A stretch of DNA of 47,718 nucleotides from JAIKWW01 sp052169645 (GCA_052169645.1 JBQNCA010000013.1:1-47718); one strand, 5' to 3'; positions 7,801-18,103 are shown, counted from the stretch's first letter. Made by a program: numbers and translations. The notes: a model not told the origin generated them from the letters alone.

Positions 7801-8209
7801 ATCAGATTTATTGCCCTCCGAAATTAAAAACTGTAAAGCTTATAAGCAATATTTCAAGTATACAACATTTTTGCGGGACTGTGGGATAATTCGAAATGAA
7901 GAATGTGTTTAAAATATTTGAATGAAGGATGTTTGCAAAACTCTTTAAATTGATGGTTCTCAGTTAATGTTATTAAGGAACGGTTGTTGAGATGCCACTG
8001 ATTGAAATATTTTTTAAATGTCGAAAAGCGCATGATTTCAAGTTTATTAACTTTTTATTAAAACTTTACATATAAAGATGTTTTGATTTAATTTTTGTTG
8101 ACCGGTTCTTTTATATGAGATAAAGTATACAGTTAGAGAATGAATTTTTACCGATACCTGCGGTCTGTAAAAGCGGCGGCGTTCGGTTTATGATAGAGAG
8201 GTTTTTTAT
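7801..8209. other. Gene-free region between divergent genes
   Basis: 409 AT-rich bases separate the unknown protein from aspartate kinase. I see one promoter for the + strand gene (8099-8127) and the ribosome binding site of the - strand gene. There is no recognisable lysine riboswitch, T-box or other long structured leader before the kinase. Confidence 0.5.
8099..8127 (+). promoter_or_regulatory. Promoter for aspartate kinase
   Basis: TTGACC at 8099-8104, a 17-base spacer and TAAAGT at 8122-8127. Confidence 0.5.
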
Positions 8210-9523
8210 ATGGGTATAAAGGTTGTAAAATTCGGAGGGTCGTCTGTGGCGGATGCTATACAGCTCCAGAAGGTCAAAGATATAGTGCTGTCTGATGATG
8301 AAAGAAGATATGTTGTAGTATCGGCGCCGGGGAAAAGATATTCGGACGACAGCAAGATTACCGACTTACTTTATCTGTGCAAAACTCATATTGATCATAA
8401 TTTTACAACGGATCATGTATTTCAGGTCATAAGTGACAGATACAGAATGATGGAGCTTAATCTCAAGGTTGATGTAGGTATAGACAGAGATCTTGAAGAA
8501 ATCAGAAAGAATCTTAAGCCGGGGATGACTGCCGATTATATAGCCAGCAGAGGTGAATATCTCTGTGGTAAGTTGACGGCTGCATTTTTGGGATATGATT
8601 TTGTTGACCCCGCAGGATTGATACAGTTTGACGAAAGGGGAAGGCATCTTTCCGTAGAAACAAATATAGCTTTGGCACAGGAGCTTTCAAAGCATGAGCG
8701 TGCAGTAGTTCCGGGATTTTACGGCTCGGGTCCTGACGGAGAAATAGTTACCTTTTCACGGGGAGGCTCGGATATAACCGGTTCATTGGTAGCAAAGGCT
8801 GTAAATGCCGATATGTATGAGAACTGGACGGATGTATCGGGATTTCTCATGGCTGATCCCCGCATAGTAGATAACCCTAAGCCTATTACCCGTATAACAT
8901 ATAAAGAACTCAGAGAACTGTCTTATATGGGAGCAGGTGTGCTTCATGAGGATGCGGTATTTCCGGTACGAGAGGTCAATATTCCTATAAATATAAGGAA
9001 TACAAATGAACCGGACAGTCCGGGAACTATCATATCGGATACGCCGAGAGATGATTCAAGTGTTATCACAGGTCTTGCCGGACGAAAAGATTTTGCGGTA
9101 ATCTCTTTATATAAAAATATGATGAATTCGGAGGTAGGCTTTGTAAAGAGACTGCTTTCAATATTAGAGGCTAATGATATATCCTTTGAGCATCTGCCGA
9201 GCGGTATAGATACCATATGCATAGTCATTTCAAAGTCCCAGCTTGAAGGGAAGCTCAAGGACATCATGGATGATATAGAGCGTAGACTGGCGCCTGATTC
9301 CGTAGAAGTGTACGACGATATGGCGCTTATTGCGACGGTAGGATTGGGTATGAATCGCAGACTCGGTGTTAGTGCGAAGCTGTTTACGGCACTTACCAAT
9401 GCAGGTGTAAATATTCGCATGATAGATCAGGGCTCAAGTGAGATGAACATCATTGTAGGGGTCGAAAACAATCAGTTTGAAAATGCAATTCGTGCCATCT
9501 ATGATGCTTTCGTGGAAAAGTAG
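8210..9523 (+). CDS. lysC: Aspartate kinase (monofunctional, two ACT domains)
   Basis: A 437-residue cytosolic kinase that phosphorylates L-aspartate, the entry step to lysine, threonine, methionine and diaminopimelate. The N-terminal amino-acid-kinase domain begins VVKFGGSSVAD and contains VVVSAPGKR and the FSRGGSDITGSLVA substrate region near residue 190. Two ACT domains occupy about residues 300-437 (SEVGFVKRLLSILEAND, then NRRLGVSAKLFTALTNAGVNIRMIDQGSSE). The form resembles B. subtilis aspartokinase III (ThrD/YclM) more than the LysC type with an internal start, so the symbol is approximate. GAGAGG lies eight bases before the ATG. Confidence 0.93.
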   Translation: MGIKVVKFGGSSVADAIQLQKVKDIVLSDDERRYVVVSAPGKRYSDDSKITDLLYLCKTHIDHNFTTDHVFQVISDRYRMMELNLKVDVGIDRDLEEIRKNLKPGMTADYIASRGEYLCGKLTAAFLGYDFVDPAGLIQFDERGRHLSVETNIALAQELSKHERAVVPGFYGSGPDGEIVTFSRGGSDITGSLVAKAVNADMYENWTDVSGFLMADPRIVDNPKPITRITYKELRELSYMGAGVLHEDAVFPVREVNIPINIRNTNEPDSPGTIISDTPRDDSSVITGLAGRKDFAVISLYKNMMNSEVGFVKRLLSILEANDISFEHLPSGIDTICIVISKSQLEGKLKDIMDDIERRLAPDSVEVYDDMALIATVGLGMNRRLGVSAKLFTALTNAGVNIRMIDQGSSEMNIIVGVENNQFENAIRAIYDAFVEK

Positions 9524-9578
9524 GATTTCAGCCTGTTGTCTTAGAACAGCAAGCGGCATAATATAATCGAATATCCAC

Positions 9579-9606
9579 AAAGGCGTGATCTTGCGGTCAC
9601 GTCTTT
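9579..9606 (+). terminator. Hairpin before secA, possible weak terminator
   Basis: Ten base pairs with one G-U (9579-9588 with 9597-9606) ending in TTT but with no longer T-run. It lies in the 124 bases between aspartate kinase and secA. TATAAT at 9562-9567 just upstream could serve a secA promoter, though I find no well-spaced -35. Confidence 0.4.
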
Positions 9607-9647
9607 GAACATTATACAAACAAAACAGAAACGAGGTACATAAAGCG

Positions 9648-12443
9648 ATGGGTTTAATGGAGTTGGTATTTGGAGATCTCAACAAGAAAGAAGTCAAAAA
9701 GCTTCAAAAAACAGCCGATAAGGTTTTGGCTCTGGATGAAGATATGCAGAAACTTACGGATGCGGAGCTTAAAGCAAAGACGGAAGAATTTAAAGACAGA
9801 TGTCGGAATAAAGGAGAAAGCTTGGATTCTCTGTTGCCGGAAGCCTTTGCGGTATGCCGTGAGGCAAGCTCCAGAGTTCTGGGAATGAAGCATTTCCCCG
9901 TGCAGGTAATAGGCGGTATAGCTCTTCATAACGGCAGTATAGCAGAGATGAAAACAGGTGAAGGCAAAACCTTAGTGGCAACTTTGCCGGCGTATCTCAA
10001 CGCCTTGGAAGGGAAAGGCGTATTCGTAGTTACCGTCAACGACTATCTGGCAAAGCGTGATATGGAGTGGATGGGAAAGCTCTATAATTTCCTCGGTCTG
10101 ACTGTAGGAGGCGTTTTTCATTCGGTTAAAACCGATGATCGTCGTCGTGCCTATCAGTGTGATATTACTTATGGTACAAATAACGAGTTCGGCTTTGATT
10201 ATCTCCGAGACAATATGGTTACATATAAGCAGGAGATGGTGCAGCGTGAACTGAATTACGCTATAGTCGACGAAGTCGATTCCATATTGATAGATGAAGC
10301 ACGTACTCCGCTGATAATATCCGGAGCGGGTGAAGAATCTACCGATATGTACATGAAAGCGGACAGATTTGTAAGGGATTTTAAGCTTGATGTCGACTTT
10401 ACCATGGAAGAAAAGGATAAGACGGTTTCACTTACTGAAGACGGCGTTGCCAAGTGCGAGGATTATTTTGATGTGGAAAATTTCTCGGATCCGGGGAATA
10501 TGGAACTTAACCACAATATAATGCAGGCACTTAAAGCCAACTTCATTATGAAAAAAGATGTGGATTATGTAGTCATGGACGGAGAAATCATCATAGTGGA
10601 TGAATTTACCGGAAGACTCATGCAGGGAAGACGTTACAGCAACGGTCTGCATCAGGCTATAGAGGCAAAAGAAGGACTTGCGGTAAGGAGTGAATCAAAG
10701 ACTCTTGCAACGGTAACTCTTCAAAATTATTTCCGTATGTTCAACAAGCTTTCGGGGATGACAGGTACGGCAAAGACGGAAGAAGAAGAATTCCGTGATA
10801 TCTATAATATGAATGTTATAGTTATGCCTACGAACAGACCGATGCAGCGTAAGGATTATGATGACAGTGTATATCTGAACGAGCATGCGAAATTTAATGC
10901 GATAGTCAATGAGATATGCGATATACATGAAACAGGCAGACCCGTGCTTGTAGGTACGGTTTCAATAGAAAAATCCGAAGCTATAAGCGATTTGCTGAGA
11001 AAGCGGGGAGTAAAGCACAATGTGCTGAATGCTAAGCATCATGAGAAAGAAGCAGCCATAGTCGCCGAGGCGGGACGATTGGGAATGGTTACCATTGCCA
11101 CTAATATGGCGGGTAGAGGAACGGATATCATACTGGGCGGGAATCCTGAATTTGAAGCTAAAAAGGAGATGCGCAAAGCAGGTTATGATGAAGAAACAAT
11201 ATCGTATGCTTCCAGTCTTATACCTCTTGAGGATGAGGAGCTGATAAAGGCTCGCAAAGAATTTGAACGTTTACATGAAAAGTTCAAAGCCGAAAGGCAT
11301 GATGAGCAGGAACAGGTTATACAGCTGGGCGGTTTACATATAATAGGAACTGAAAGACACGAATCGAGACGTATAGATAATCAGCTGCGAGGCAGAGCCG
11401 GTCGTCAGGGAGATCCGGGTTCGACACACTTCTTTGTAGGCTTGGACGATGAGCTTATGAGACTTTTCGGAGGCGAGCGTATACAAGCTATGATGAGTCG
11501 GTTCAGTGCTTCGGGCGAAGATGCGATAGAAGCGAAGCCGCTTACAAAGGTTATAGAAAATTCGCAGAAAAAGGTTGAAGGCAGAAATTTTATTTCCAGA
11601 AAATACGTGCTGCAATACGATAATGTAATGAACAAGCAGCGTGAAATTATTTACAGTGAAAGACGCAGAGTTATAGAAGGCGAGGATCTGAAGGATCATG
11701 TACTCAACATGGCATTTGAATTTGTGGATGAACATATAGAGAGCTGTGTTGCGGATTCCAAATATTCAGAAGAATGGGATTTAGCTGATTTGGAGAAACA
11801 GATAAAAGGTCTTTGTTCGGATTTCGTACTTGAAATCAAAGATAACTCACAGTTGACGGTCGAAGAGCTTACAGATATCATACACGAAAAGATTAAAGAG
11901 CTGTATGAAGCCAAGGAAGAAGAAATCGGCTCCGAACGTATGAGGGAACTGGAGCGCATGATAATCATCCGAGTTGTAGACAATAAGTGGATGGATCATA
12001 TAGATGCGATGGATCAGCTTCGTACGGGGATAGGACTGAGAGGGATAGGACAGCAGGATCCCGCAATGGCTTATGCAAATGAAGGCTTTGATATGTTTGA
12101 AGAAATGATAAGCAATATCAAGGAAGATACCGTAAAGTTCGCCTTTAATGTCACGGTACGCACCGATTCTCAGCGAAAGCAGGTAATATCGGGAGGCAGC
12201 GAGCGTAAGGCGGAGGCCGAATCCGCTTATGACAGAGGCAGAGAAGCTGCCGCAGCCGAAAGACAGATGCCGGGAGCGGCGCCAAAGGCGTCCGCACCGA
12301 AACAGGCTACTGTAAAGAGAGACAGACCTAAAATAGGCAGAAACGATCTTTGTCCTTGCGGAAGCGGCAAAAAATATAAAAATTGTCACGGCAGACCGGG
12401 AAACGAGCTGCCGTTAGATCAGCCTATAAGTGTTGAAAAATAG
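9648..12443 (+). CDS. secA: Preprotein translocase ATPase SecA
   Basis: A 931-residue motor ATPase that pushes unfolded preproteins through SecYEG. Walker A is MKTGEGKTLVAT near residue 103, and the DEAD-type motif is DEVDSILIDEARTPL. The preprotein cross-linking domain, helicase motifs (TNMAGRGTDI, then LRGRAGRQGDPGS) and helical scaffold follow in order. The C-terminus has an Ala/Lys-rich linker and the zinc-binding motif CPCGSGKKYKNCH for SecB or ribosome contact. GAGG lies ten bases before the ATG. It is followed after ten bases by prfB, a common neighbour, so the two are likely cotranscribed. Confidence 0.99.
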   Translation: MGLMELVFGDLNKKEVKKLQKTADKVLALDEDMQKLTDAELKAKTEEFKDRCRNKGESLDSLLPEAFAVCREASSRVLGMKHFPVQVIGGIALHNGSIAEMKTGEGKTLVATLPAYLNALEGKGVFVVTVNDYLAKRDMEWMGKLYNFLGLTVGGVFHSVKTDDRRRAYQCDITYGTNNEFGFDYLRDNMVTYKQEMVQRELNYAIVDEVDSILIDEARTPLIISGAGEESTDMYMKADRFVRDFKLDVDFTMEEKDKTVSLTEDGVAKCEDYFDVENFSDPGNMELNHNIMQALKANFIMKKDVDYVVMDGEIIIVDEFTGRLMQGRRYSNGLHQAIEAKEGLAVRSESKTLATVTLQNYFRMFNKLSGMTGTAKTEEEEFRDIYNMNVIVMPTNRPMQRKDYDDSVYLNEHAKFNAIVNEICDIHETGRPVLVGTVSIEKSEAISDLLRKRGVKHNVLNAKHHEKEAAIVAEAGRLGMVTIATNMAGRGTDIILGGNPEFEAKKEMRKAGYDEETISYASSLIPLEDEELIKARKEFERLHEKFKAERHDEQEQVIQLGGLHIIGTERHESRRIDNQLRGRAGRQGDPGSTHFFVGLDDELMRLFGGERIQAMMSRFSASGEDAIEAKPLTKVIENSQKKVEGRNFISRKYVLQYDNVMNKQREIIYSERRRVIEGEDLKDHVLNMAFEFVDEHIESCVADSKYSEEWDLADLEKQIKGLCSDFVLEIKDNSQLTVEELTDIIHEKIKELYEAKEEEIGSERMRELERMIIIRVVDNKWMDHIDAMDQLRTGIGLRGIGQQDPAMAYANEGFDMFEEMISNIKEDTVKFAFNVTVRTDSQRKQVISGGSERKAEAESAYDRGREAAAAERQMPGAAPKASAPKQATVKRDRPKIGRNDLCPCGSGKKYKNCHGRPGNELPLDQPISVEK

Positions 12444-12453
12444 GAGCTCAATG

Positions 12454-13551
12454 ATGATTGAACTTGATCAGATAAAATATGATATGACCTCTGTAAAGCA
12501 ATCGCTTACGGAGCTGAGCGATGCGTTGGGATCTAAAGAGCTTAGAAAACGTCTTGAAGCGATAGATAAGGAGCTTCAGCGTGAAGATTTATGGAATGAT
12601 CCGGCTGAGGGGCAAAAGCTGATGCAGGAAAAAAAATCTGTCGAGCGCAGATTGGGAGCATTGGAAAAGCTTGAAAATTCGTATGATGATATAGAGATTA
12701 TGATACAGCTTGCCGAGGAAGAAGATGATCTCGACATGGTAGGAGAGATAACGGAAAGTTTCAGCAGTCTGAAAAGTGCTGTCGAGGATTTGAAGCTGGA
12801 AACACTGTTGAACGGAGAATATGATGCAAATAACGCCATAATGCAGCTTCATGCAGGGGCAGGCGGAATAGATGCACAGGATTGGAACGGAATGCTTTTT
12901 CGCATGTACAGCAGATGGGCTGAGCGTAAGGGATATAAGGTAGAAATTCTCGATATGCAGAGGGATGATGAAGCCGGTATAAAATCGGTCACATTGCTAA
13001 TAAAAGGTGAGAATGCCTACGGATATTTGAAAAATGAAAACGGAGTGCACCGCATAGTTCGTATTTCGCCGTTCGATTCAAATGCACGCCGGCATACATC
13101 TTTCGCATCCGTTGATGTTACACCTGAAATTGATGAAAATACGGCTATCGATATAAATCCGGAGGATTTGAGAATAGACACCTATCGTGCCAGCGGGGCA
13201 GGAGGTCAGCACGTTAACACTACGGACTCGGCAGTGCGAATCACTCATTTGCCGACGAATATAGTCGTTTCCTGTCAAAATGAGCGTTCACAGCATCAAA
13301 ATCGTGAAGTGGCTATGCGTATCCTCATGAGTAAGCTTATAGAACTTAAGGAACGTGAGCATAAGGAGCGCATAGAAGAGCTTAAAGGCGACTACGGTCA
13401 GATTACGTGGGGCAATCAAATTCGCTCGTATGTATTTCAGCCTTATACCATGGTCAAGGATCATCGTACCAATGCTGAAGCGGGTGATGTCCAGAGAGTC
13501 ATGGACGGGGATATAGATTATTTTATAAACGAAAAATTAAAACAGAAATAA
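12454..13551 (+). CDS. prfB: Peptide chain release factor 2, no programmed frameshift
   Basis: A 365-residue class I release factor reading UAA and UGA. The RF2 codon-recognition tripeptide SPF is at residues 205-207 and the peptidyl-tRNA hydrolysis motif GGQ at 250-252 (SGAGGQHVNTTDSAVR). Most bacterial prfB genes carry an in-frame UGA near codon 25 that is bypassed by +1 frameshifting to regulate RF2; here the frame is continuous and the site is replaced by ordinary codons. I choose the ATG at 12454 because GGAG at 12443-12446 is then seven bases away; the ATG at 12451 is possible. The binding site overlaps the secA stop. Confidence 0.97.
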   Translation: MIELDQIKYDMTSVKQSLTELSDALGSKELRKRLEAIDKELQREDLWNDPAEGQKLMQEKKSVERRLGALEKLENSYDDIEIMIQLAEEEDDLDMVGEITESFSSLKSAVEDLKLETLLNGEYDANNAIMQLHAGAGGIDAQDWNGMLFRMYSRWAERKGYKVEILDMQRDDEAGIKSVTLLIKGENAYGYLKNENGVHRIVRISPFDSNARRHTSFASVDVTPEIDENTAIDINPEDLRIDTYRASGAGGQHVNTTDSAVRITHLPTNIVVSCQNERSQHQNREVAMRILMSKLIELKEREHKERIEELKGDYGQITWGNQIRSYVFQPYTMVKDHRTNAEAGDVQRVMDGDIDYFINEKLKQK

Positions 13552-13649
13552 ACATATTCGGCTGCCGCACTAATGTATTCGAGAGCATTTTCATTTAGAG
13601 CGGCAGTCTGCTGTTATCGACATTTACATTAGGAAAATCGGAGATAAAA

Positions 13650-15968
13650 ATGAATTTGATAGAAAAGCTTGCAGGAGAATTTCAAATAAGCGAGGCGCTT
13701 TTGGAAAAAACTATAGCGCTTATAGATGAGGGCAATACCATTCCGTTTATAGCCAGATATCGTAAAGAAATGACCGGAGGCATGTCGGATGTTACACTTC
13801 GAGATTTGAACGAAAGAACGGAATATTTGAGAAATCTGGAAAGTCGCAAGGAAGAAGTAATTGCTGCAATAGAGGAGCAAGGAAAGCTTACAGACGAACT
13901 TAAAGCCGACATATTGGAGGCTGAGGTTCTGCAGCGTGTAGAAGATTTGTACAAACCTTTTAAAAAGAAGAAGAGTACACGAGCTTCAAAGGCAAGAGAA
14001 AAGGGTTTGGAACCTTTGGCTTTGATAATTTTGGAGCAAAAGCCTACAGAAGGAAATCCCCTTGTCGAAGCGTCAAGCTTTATAAATGAGGCGCTTGGAG
14101 TTGTAAATGCCGAGGAAGCACTCATGGGAGCATGTGACATAATTGCAGAGATGATTTCCGATGATGCAGCGATAATTGATATGGTGAGAGAGCTGACTCA
14201 AAAAAGCGGAGCATTGGTTTCCGAGGCCGCAGATGCGGAAGAATCAACGGTTTATGATATGTACTATGATTACAGTGAGGCGGTAGCTTCCATTCCGAAT
14301 CACAGAGTGTTGGCGCTTAACAGAGGTGAAAATGAAAAGAAGCTGAAGATAAAACTTCGAGTGGATACTGAAACCGTTATCGAATCGATTTCAAAAGAAA
14401 TTATCAAAGATACGGAATCCGTCTGGTATGCTCTACTTATGGAGACAATAGAGGATTCATATAAAAGATTGATAGCCCCTTCCGTTGAAAGAGAAGTTCG
14501 GAGCAATTTAACGGAACGTGCGCAAAAGGATGCTGTAAAGGTATTTGCAAAAAACACCGAAAACCTGCTTATGGTACCTCCTGTAAAAAATGCAAGAGTT
14601 CTATCCATTGATCCCGGATATCGAACAGGCTGCAAGGTGGCAGCTTTGGACGAGAGGGGAAAGCTTCTGGCATACGGAACGATATATCCTACCAAACCTA
14701 AGAATGATATTGCCGGAGCTGAGAAAACCGTAACGAAGCTCATAGAAAGGTTTAATCTGAACATTGTCGTAATAGGAAACGGTACGGCATCCAGAGAAAC
14801 TGAAAAATTTATAGCGGATTATATAACTAAGACAGGCAAAGATTTAAAATATACGATAGTAAGTGAGGCGGGAGCATCGGTCTATTCGGCTTCCAAGCTG
14901 GCGAGTGAGGAATATCCCGATTTGGATGTTACGACGAGAGGTGCTATGTCAATAGGTAGAAGATTGCAGGATCCGCTTGCGGAATTGGTAAAAATTACGC
15001 CTCGGAGCATCGGAGTCGGGCAGTATCAGCATGACCTCGATAAAAATATGTTGGACGGAGCACTTGCAGATGTAGTGGAAGATTGTGTAAACAGAGTAGG
15101 TGTGGATCTCAATACGGCATCGCCGTCTTTGCTTTCATATATATCAGGAATAAACTCCGGTATTGCAAAAAATATTGTCAAGTATAGAGAGGAGCACGGA
15201 GCATTTACGGGAAGGAAACAGCTGTTGGATGTTCCAAAGCTCGGACCTAAGGCTTATGAGCAATGTGCAGGTTTTCTCCGCATAAATGACGGAACGGAGC
15301 CTTTGGATGCAACAGGTGTACATCCGGAATCCTATGCCGCTACGGAGACTTTACTTGAAAAGCTGGGTGTGGATAAAGAGCTGCTTAACAGAGGCGGAGT
15401 TGCCGATATAGAGGATATCATTCGTGAAAAATATCCCGTAGAAAAAAAGAGAAGCGGCAACGATTATAAAAAGAAGGAAAGGAAGCTTTCGGACAGCGGA
15501 CTTGCAGCCTTGGCTGTATTGCTTGAGGATGAAAATTTCAATCCGGCACTGAAAAAAAAGAAAGCGAAGAAGCCTGATAAGGGAAGCCTGAAGCGCAGCA
15601 TAGGACTCATGGCTGAGGACATAGGTATCGGAGCCATGACACTGTCCGACATTGTGGAAGAAATTAAAAAGCCGGGCAGAGATCCTCGTGAAGCCATGCC
15701 GGAGGTAATCTTCCGTCAGGATGTATTGAGCTTTGAGGATTTGAAGCCGGGAATGGAGCTTCAGGGAACAGTCAGGAATGTTGTAGATTTCGGAGCTTTT
15801 GTGGATATAGGCGTTAAGCAGGACGGGTTGGTACATGTTTCACAGCTCAGCGACAGTTACATAAAAGATCCTATGAGTGCAGTAAGTGTGGGAGATACGG
15901 TAAAAGTCCGAATTTTAGAGGTGGACAGGGATAAGCAAAAAATAGCTCTGACGATGAAAACTAAATAG
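13650..15968 (+). CDS. tex: Tex-family S1 RNA-binding protein
   Basis: A 772-residue nucleic-acid-binding protein of the Tex family, linked in other bacteria to transcription and toxin gene expression. The N-terminal helical domain begins with FQISEALLEKTIALIDEGNTIPFI-type sequence, which includes the IPFIARYRKEMTGG motif. A YqgF/RNase H-like domain starts near residue 320 (LSIDPGYRTGCKVA). Helix-hairpin-helix repeats cover about 480-550 (NTASPSLLSYISGI). An S1 RNA-binding domain forms residues 698-770. A Lys-rich stretch at about 600-650 is longer than usual. CGGAG precedes the ATG. It follows prfB after 98 bases that contain a long-loop inverted repeat but no T-run. Confidence 0.95.
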   Translation: MNLIEKLAGEFQISEALLEKTIALIDEGNTIPFIARYRKEMTGGMSDVTLRDLNERTEYLRNLESRKEEVIAAIEEQGKLTDELKADILEAEVLQRVEDLYKPFKKKKSTRASKAREKGLEPLALIILEQKPTEGNPLVEASSFINEALGVVNAEEALMGACDIIAEMISDDAAIIDMVRELTQKSGALVSEAADAEESTVYDMYYDYSEAVASIPNHRVLALNRGENEKKLKIKLRVDTETVIESISKEIIKDTESVWYALLMETIEDSYKRLIAPSVEREVRSNLTERAQKDAVKVFAKNTENLLMVPPVKNARVLSIDPGYRTGCKVAALDERGKLLAYGTIYPTKPKNDIAGAEKTVTKLIERFNLNIVVIGNGTASRETEKFIADYITKTGKDLKYTIVSEAGASVYSASKLASEEYPDLDVTTRGAMSIGRRLQDPLAELVKITPRSIGVGQYQHDLDKNMLDGALADVVEDCVNRVGVDLNTASPSLLSYISGINSGIAKNIVKYREEHGAFTGRKQLLDVPKLGPKAYEQCAGFLRINDGTEPLDATGVHPESYAATETLLEKLGVDKELLNRGGVADIEDIIREKYPVEKKRSGNDYKKKERKLSDSGLAALAVLLEDENFNPALKKKKAKKPDKGSLKRSIGLMAEDIGIGAMTLSDIVEEIKKPGRDPREAMPEVIFRQDVLSFEDLKPGMELQGTVRNVVDFGAFVDIGVKQDGLVHVSQLSDSYIKDPMSAVSVGDTVKVRILEVDRDKQKIALTMKTK

Positions 15969-15995
15969 AAGTATAAAGTTTACCTTATCAATAGA

Positions 15996-16024
15996 TTGCA
16001 TGACAATCTTGTTGTTGGTATAAT
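15996..16024 (+). promoter_or_regulatory. Promoter for the EF-G-like gene
   Basis: TTGCAT at 15996-16001, a 17-base spacer ending TGG, and TATAAT at 16019-16024 (so also an extended -10). Confidence 0.65.
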
Positions 16025-16122
16025 AAATTCATCCGATGCACTTTCTAAGCGCAAGTCCTGCGGTTATAAATTTCTGCATAGGAAATAATTATTTAAATTT
16101 ATTATATTGGAGGGTAGTAGTT

Positions 16123-18078
16123 ATGAAGGTTTATTCGAGTGAAAACATCAGAAATGTTGCACTTATCGGTCACGGCGGAAGCGGCAAGACCTCTCTTATG
16201 GAGCTTGTACTCTATGAAACAGGCGTTATAAAGCGTGTCGGAACCGTAGAAGACGGAAACACTGTTTCTGATTATGACAATATGGAAATCGAAACTAAAC
16301 ATTCTATAAACATGTCAATGATTCCGGTGGAATATAAGGATGTAAAAATTAATTTTATAGATACTCCGGGTCTTTTGGATTTTGAAAATGAAATGTATAC
16401 TGCCATCCAGGCTGCCGCCGCCGCATTATTGGTAATAGATGCAGGTTCAGGAATACAGGTCGGTACGGAAAAAGCGTGGAATTTCTGCAAAGAACTCAAT
16501 AAACCTGTATTTATAATGATAAAGCGCAAGGATAAGGATGAATATGTATTTGATGATTTGATAGATGATATTCGAAACAAATTCGGTGCGGTATGCGTGC
16601 CTGTAACATATCCTATGGAGCAGGAACACCTTGAAGAACTGAATGAGCTCATCGCGGAAACTGATGAGGAGCTTATGGAAAAATACTTTGACAAGGGTGT
16701 GTTTGAAGAATGGGAATTTAACGAAGGTCTTCGCAACGGTGTAGCGAGAGCGGAAATTGTACCGGTATTTGCATTCGATCCTGAAAACGGTCAGGGAGTG
16801 GATATGCTGCTTGACATAATAAGAAAATATGCACCTTCACCGCTTCGACATGCTCCTTATAAATATATAGATGCCAGCGGCGGTGAGGATCTCGCAGCTC
16901 CTGAGACTGACGGACCTGTAACCGCATGGGTATTCAAGACACTGTCGGATCCTTTCGTAGGAAGAATTTCAATAATGAAGGTTATAACAGGGTCTCTCAA
17001 GGCGGGAGCGGAGCTCGTAAATACTCGTACGGGAAAAACGGAAAAGCTTGCCAAGCTGCTTGTTTTGAGAGGAAAGGAACAGATTGAGGTTCCGGAAGCC
17101 TGTGCCGGAGATATTGTGGCATCGGCTAAGCTTACATATACGGAAACCGCAGATACCCTGTGTGACAAGAGTAAATCCCGTACCTACATTATGGTGGAGG
17201 CGCAGATGCCGAATCTGTTTATGGCAATTTCACCTAAGGACAAGAACGATGATGAAAAAATGGGAACAGCTCTTGCAAAGCTGAGAGAAGAAGATCCGTC
17301 TTTCGTTGTACGTCAGGATAAAGAAACAAAACAGACCTTGATCGGAACTCAGGGTGAAATGCAGCAAAACATCATAGTGTCCAAGCTCAAGGACAGATTC
17401 GGAATAGATGTAGACATCAAGCCTCGTAAAATTGCATATAGAGAAACCATAAAGGGTTATTCCGATGTGCAGGGGAAACATAAGAAACAGTCCGGCGGTG
17501 CAGGTCAATACGGTGATGTATGGATAAAATTTTCACCGTCTGCCGATGCGGAGCTTGATTTCGAGGAACAATTATTCGGAGGCTCGGTTCCTAAGAATTA
17601 TGTTCCCGCAGTTGAAAAGGGAATTCGTGAATGTATGGAAAAAGGACCTTTAGCAGGCTATCCGGTAGTAAATATAAAAGCGGTTCTCTATGACGGCTCA
17701 TATCATGATGTAGATTCAAATGAAATGGCATTCAAGATTGCAGCATCCATAGCCTTTAAAAAAGGTATAACTGAGGCGAATCCCGTACTGCTTGAGCCTA
17801 TAATGCGTCTTGAAATAAATGTAAACGATACTCATATGGGTGATGTTATGGGCGACATGAACAGGCGTCGTGCCCGTATACTCGGAATGGAGCCTATAGG
17901 GCACGGAATTCAGAAGCTGGTTGCCGAGGTTCCGATGGCGGAGATACTTGACTATGCTATAGCTCTCAGATCCATGACCCAATCAAAAGGGAGCTTTACT
18001 CAGGAATTTCTGCGCTATGACGAAATGCCTCAGCATCTCGCATCAAAAGTAATAGAGGAAGCAAATAAAGAAGTATAA
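16123..18078 (+). CDS. EF-G-like GTPase
   Basis: A 651-residue translational GTPase of the secondary EF-G group, shorter than canonical EF-G (about 690). G1 is GHGGSGKTSL near residue 15 and G3 is DTPGLLDF; domains II to V follow, ending in the C-terminal QSKGSFTQEF region. The G4 motif that reads the guanine base is normally NKxD. Here the equivalent segment reads VFIMIKRKDKDEY, so the Asn is missing and two residues appear inserted. GGAGGG at 16109-16114 fixes the start at 16123; an in-frame ATG at 16036 lies within a few bases of the predicted transcription start. It is not the housekeeping fusA of the str operon. Confidence 0.88.
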   Translation: MKVYSSENIRNVALIGHGGSGKTSLMELVLYETGVIKRVGTVEDGNTVSDYDNMEIETKHSINMSMIPVEYKDVKINFIDTPGLLDFENEMYTAIQAAAAALLVIDAGSGIQVGTEKAWNFCKELNKPVFIMIKRKDKDEYVFDDLIDDIRNKFGAVCVPVTYPMEQEHLEELNELIAETDEELMEKYFDKGVFEEWEFNEGLRNGVARAEIVPVFAFDPENGQGVDMLLDIIRKYAPSPLRHAPYKYIDASGGEDLAAPETDGPVTAWVFKTLSDPFVGRISIMKVITGSLKAGAELVNTRTGKTEKLAKLLVLRGKEQIEVPEACAGDIVASAKLTYTETADTLCDKSKSRTYIMVEAQMPNLFMAISPKDKNDDEKMGTALAKLREEDPSFVVRQDKETKQTLIGTQGEMQQNIIVSKLKDRFGIDVDIKPRKIAYRETIKGYSDVQGKHKKQSGGAGQYGDVWIKFSPSADAELDFEEQLFGGSVPKNYVPAVEKGIRECMEKGPLAGYPVVNIKAVLYDGSYHDVDSNEMAFKIAASIAFKKGITEANPVLLEPIMRLEINVNDTHMGDVMGDMNRRRARILGMEPIGHGIQKLVAEVPMAEILDYAIALRSMTQSKGSFTQEFLRYDEMPQHLASKVIEEANKEV

Positions 18079-18103
18079 ATTTTTAAGGGAGTGACCGCCG
18101 GTA

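Noticed and set aside
8128..8209. Lysine riboswitch before aspartate kinase
   Set aside because: Leader of about 80 bases without the conserved lysine-box elements.
12454..12540. Programmed +1 frameshift in prfB
   Set aside because: No in-frame TGA or CTTTGA in the first 40 codons.
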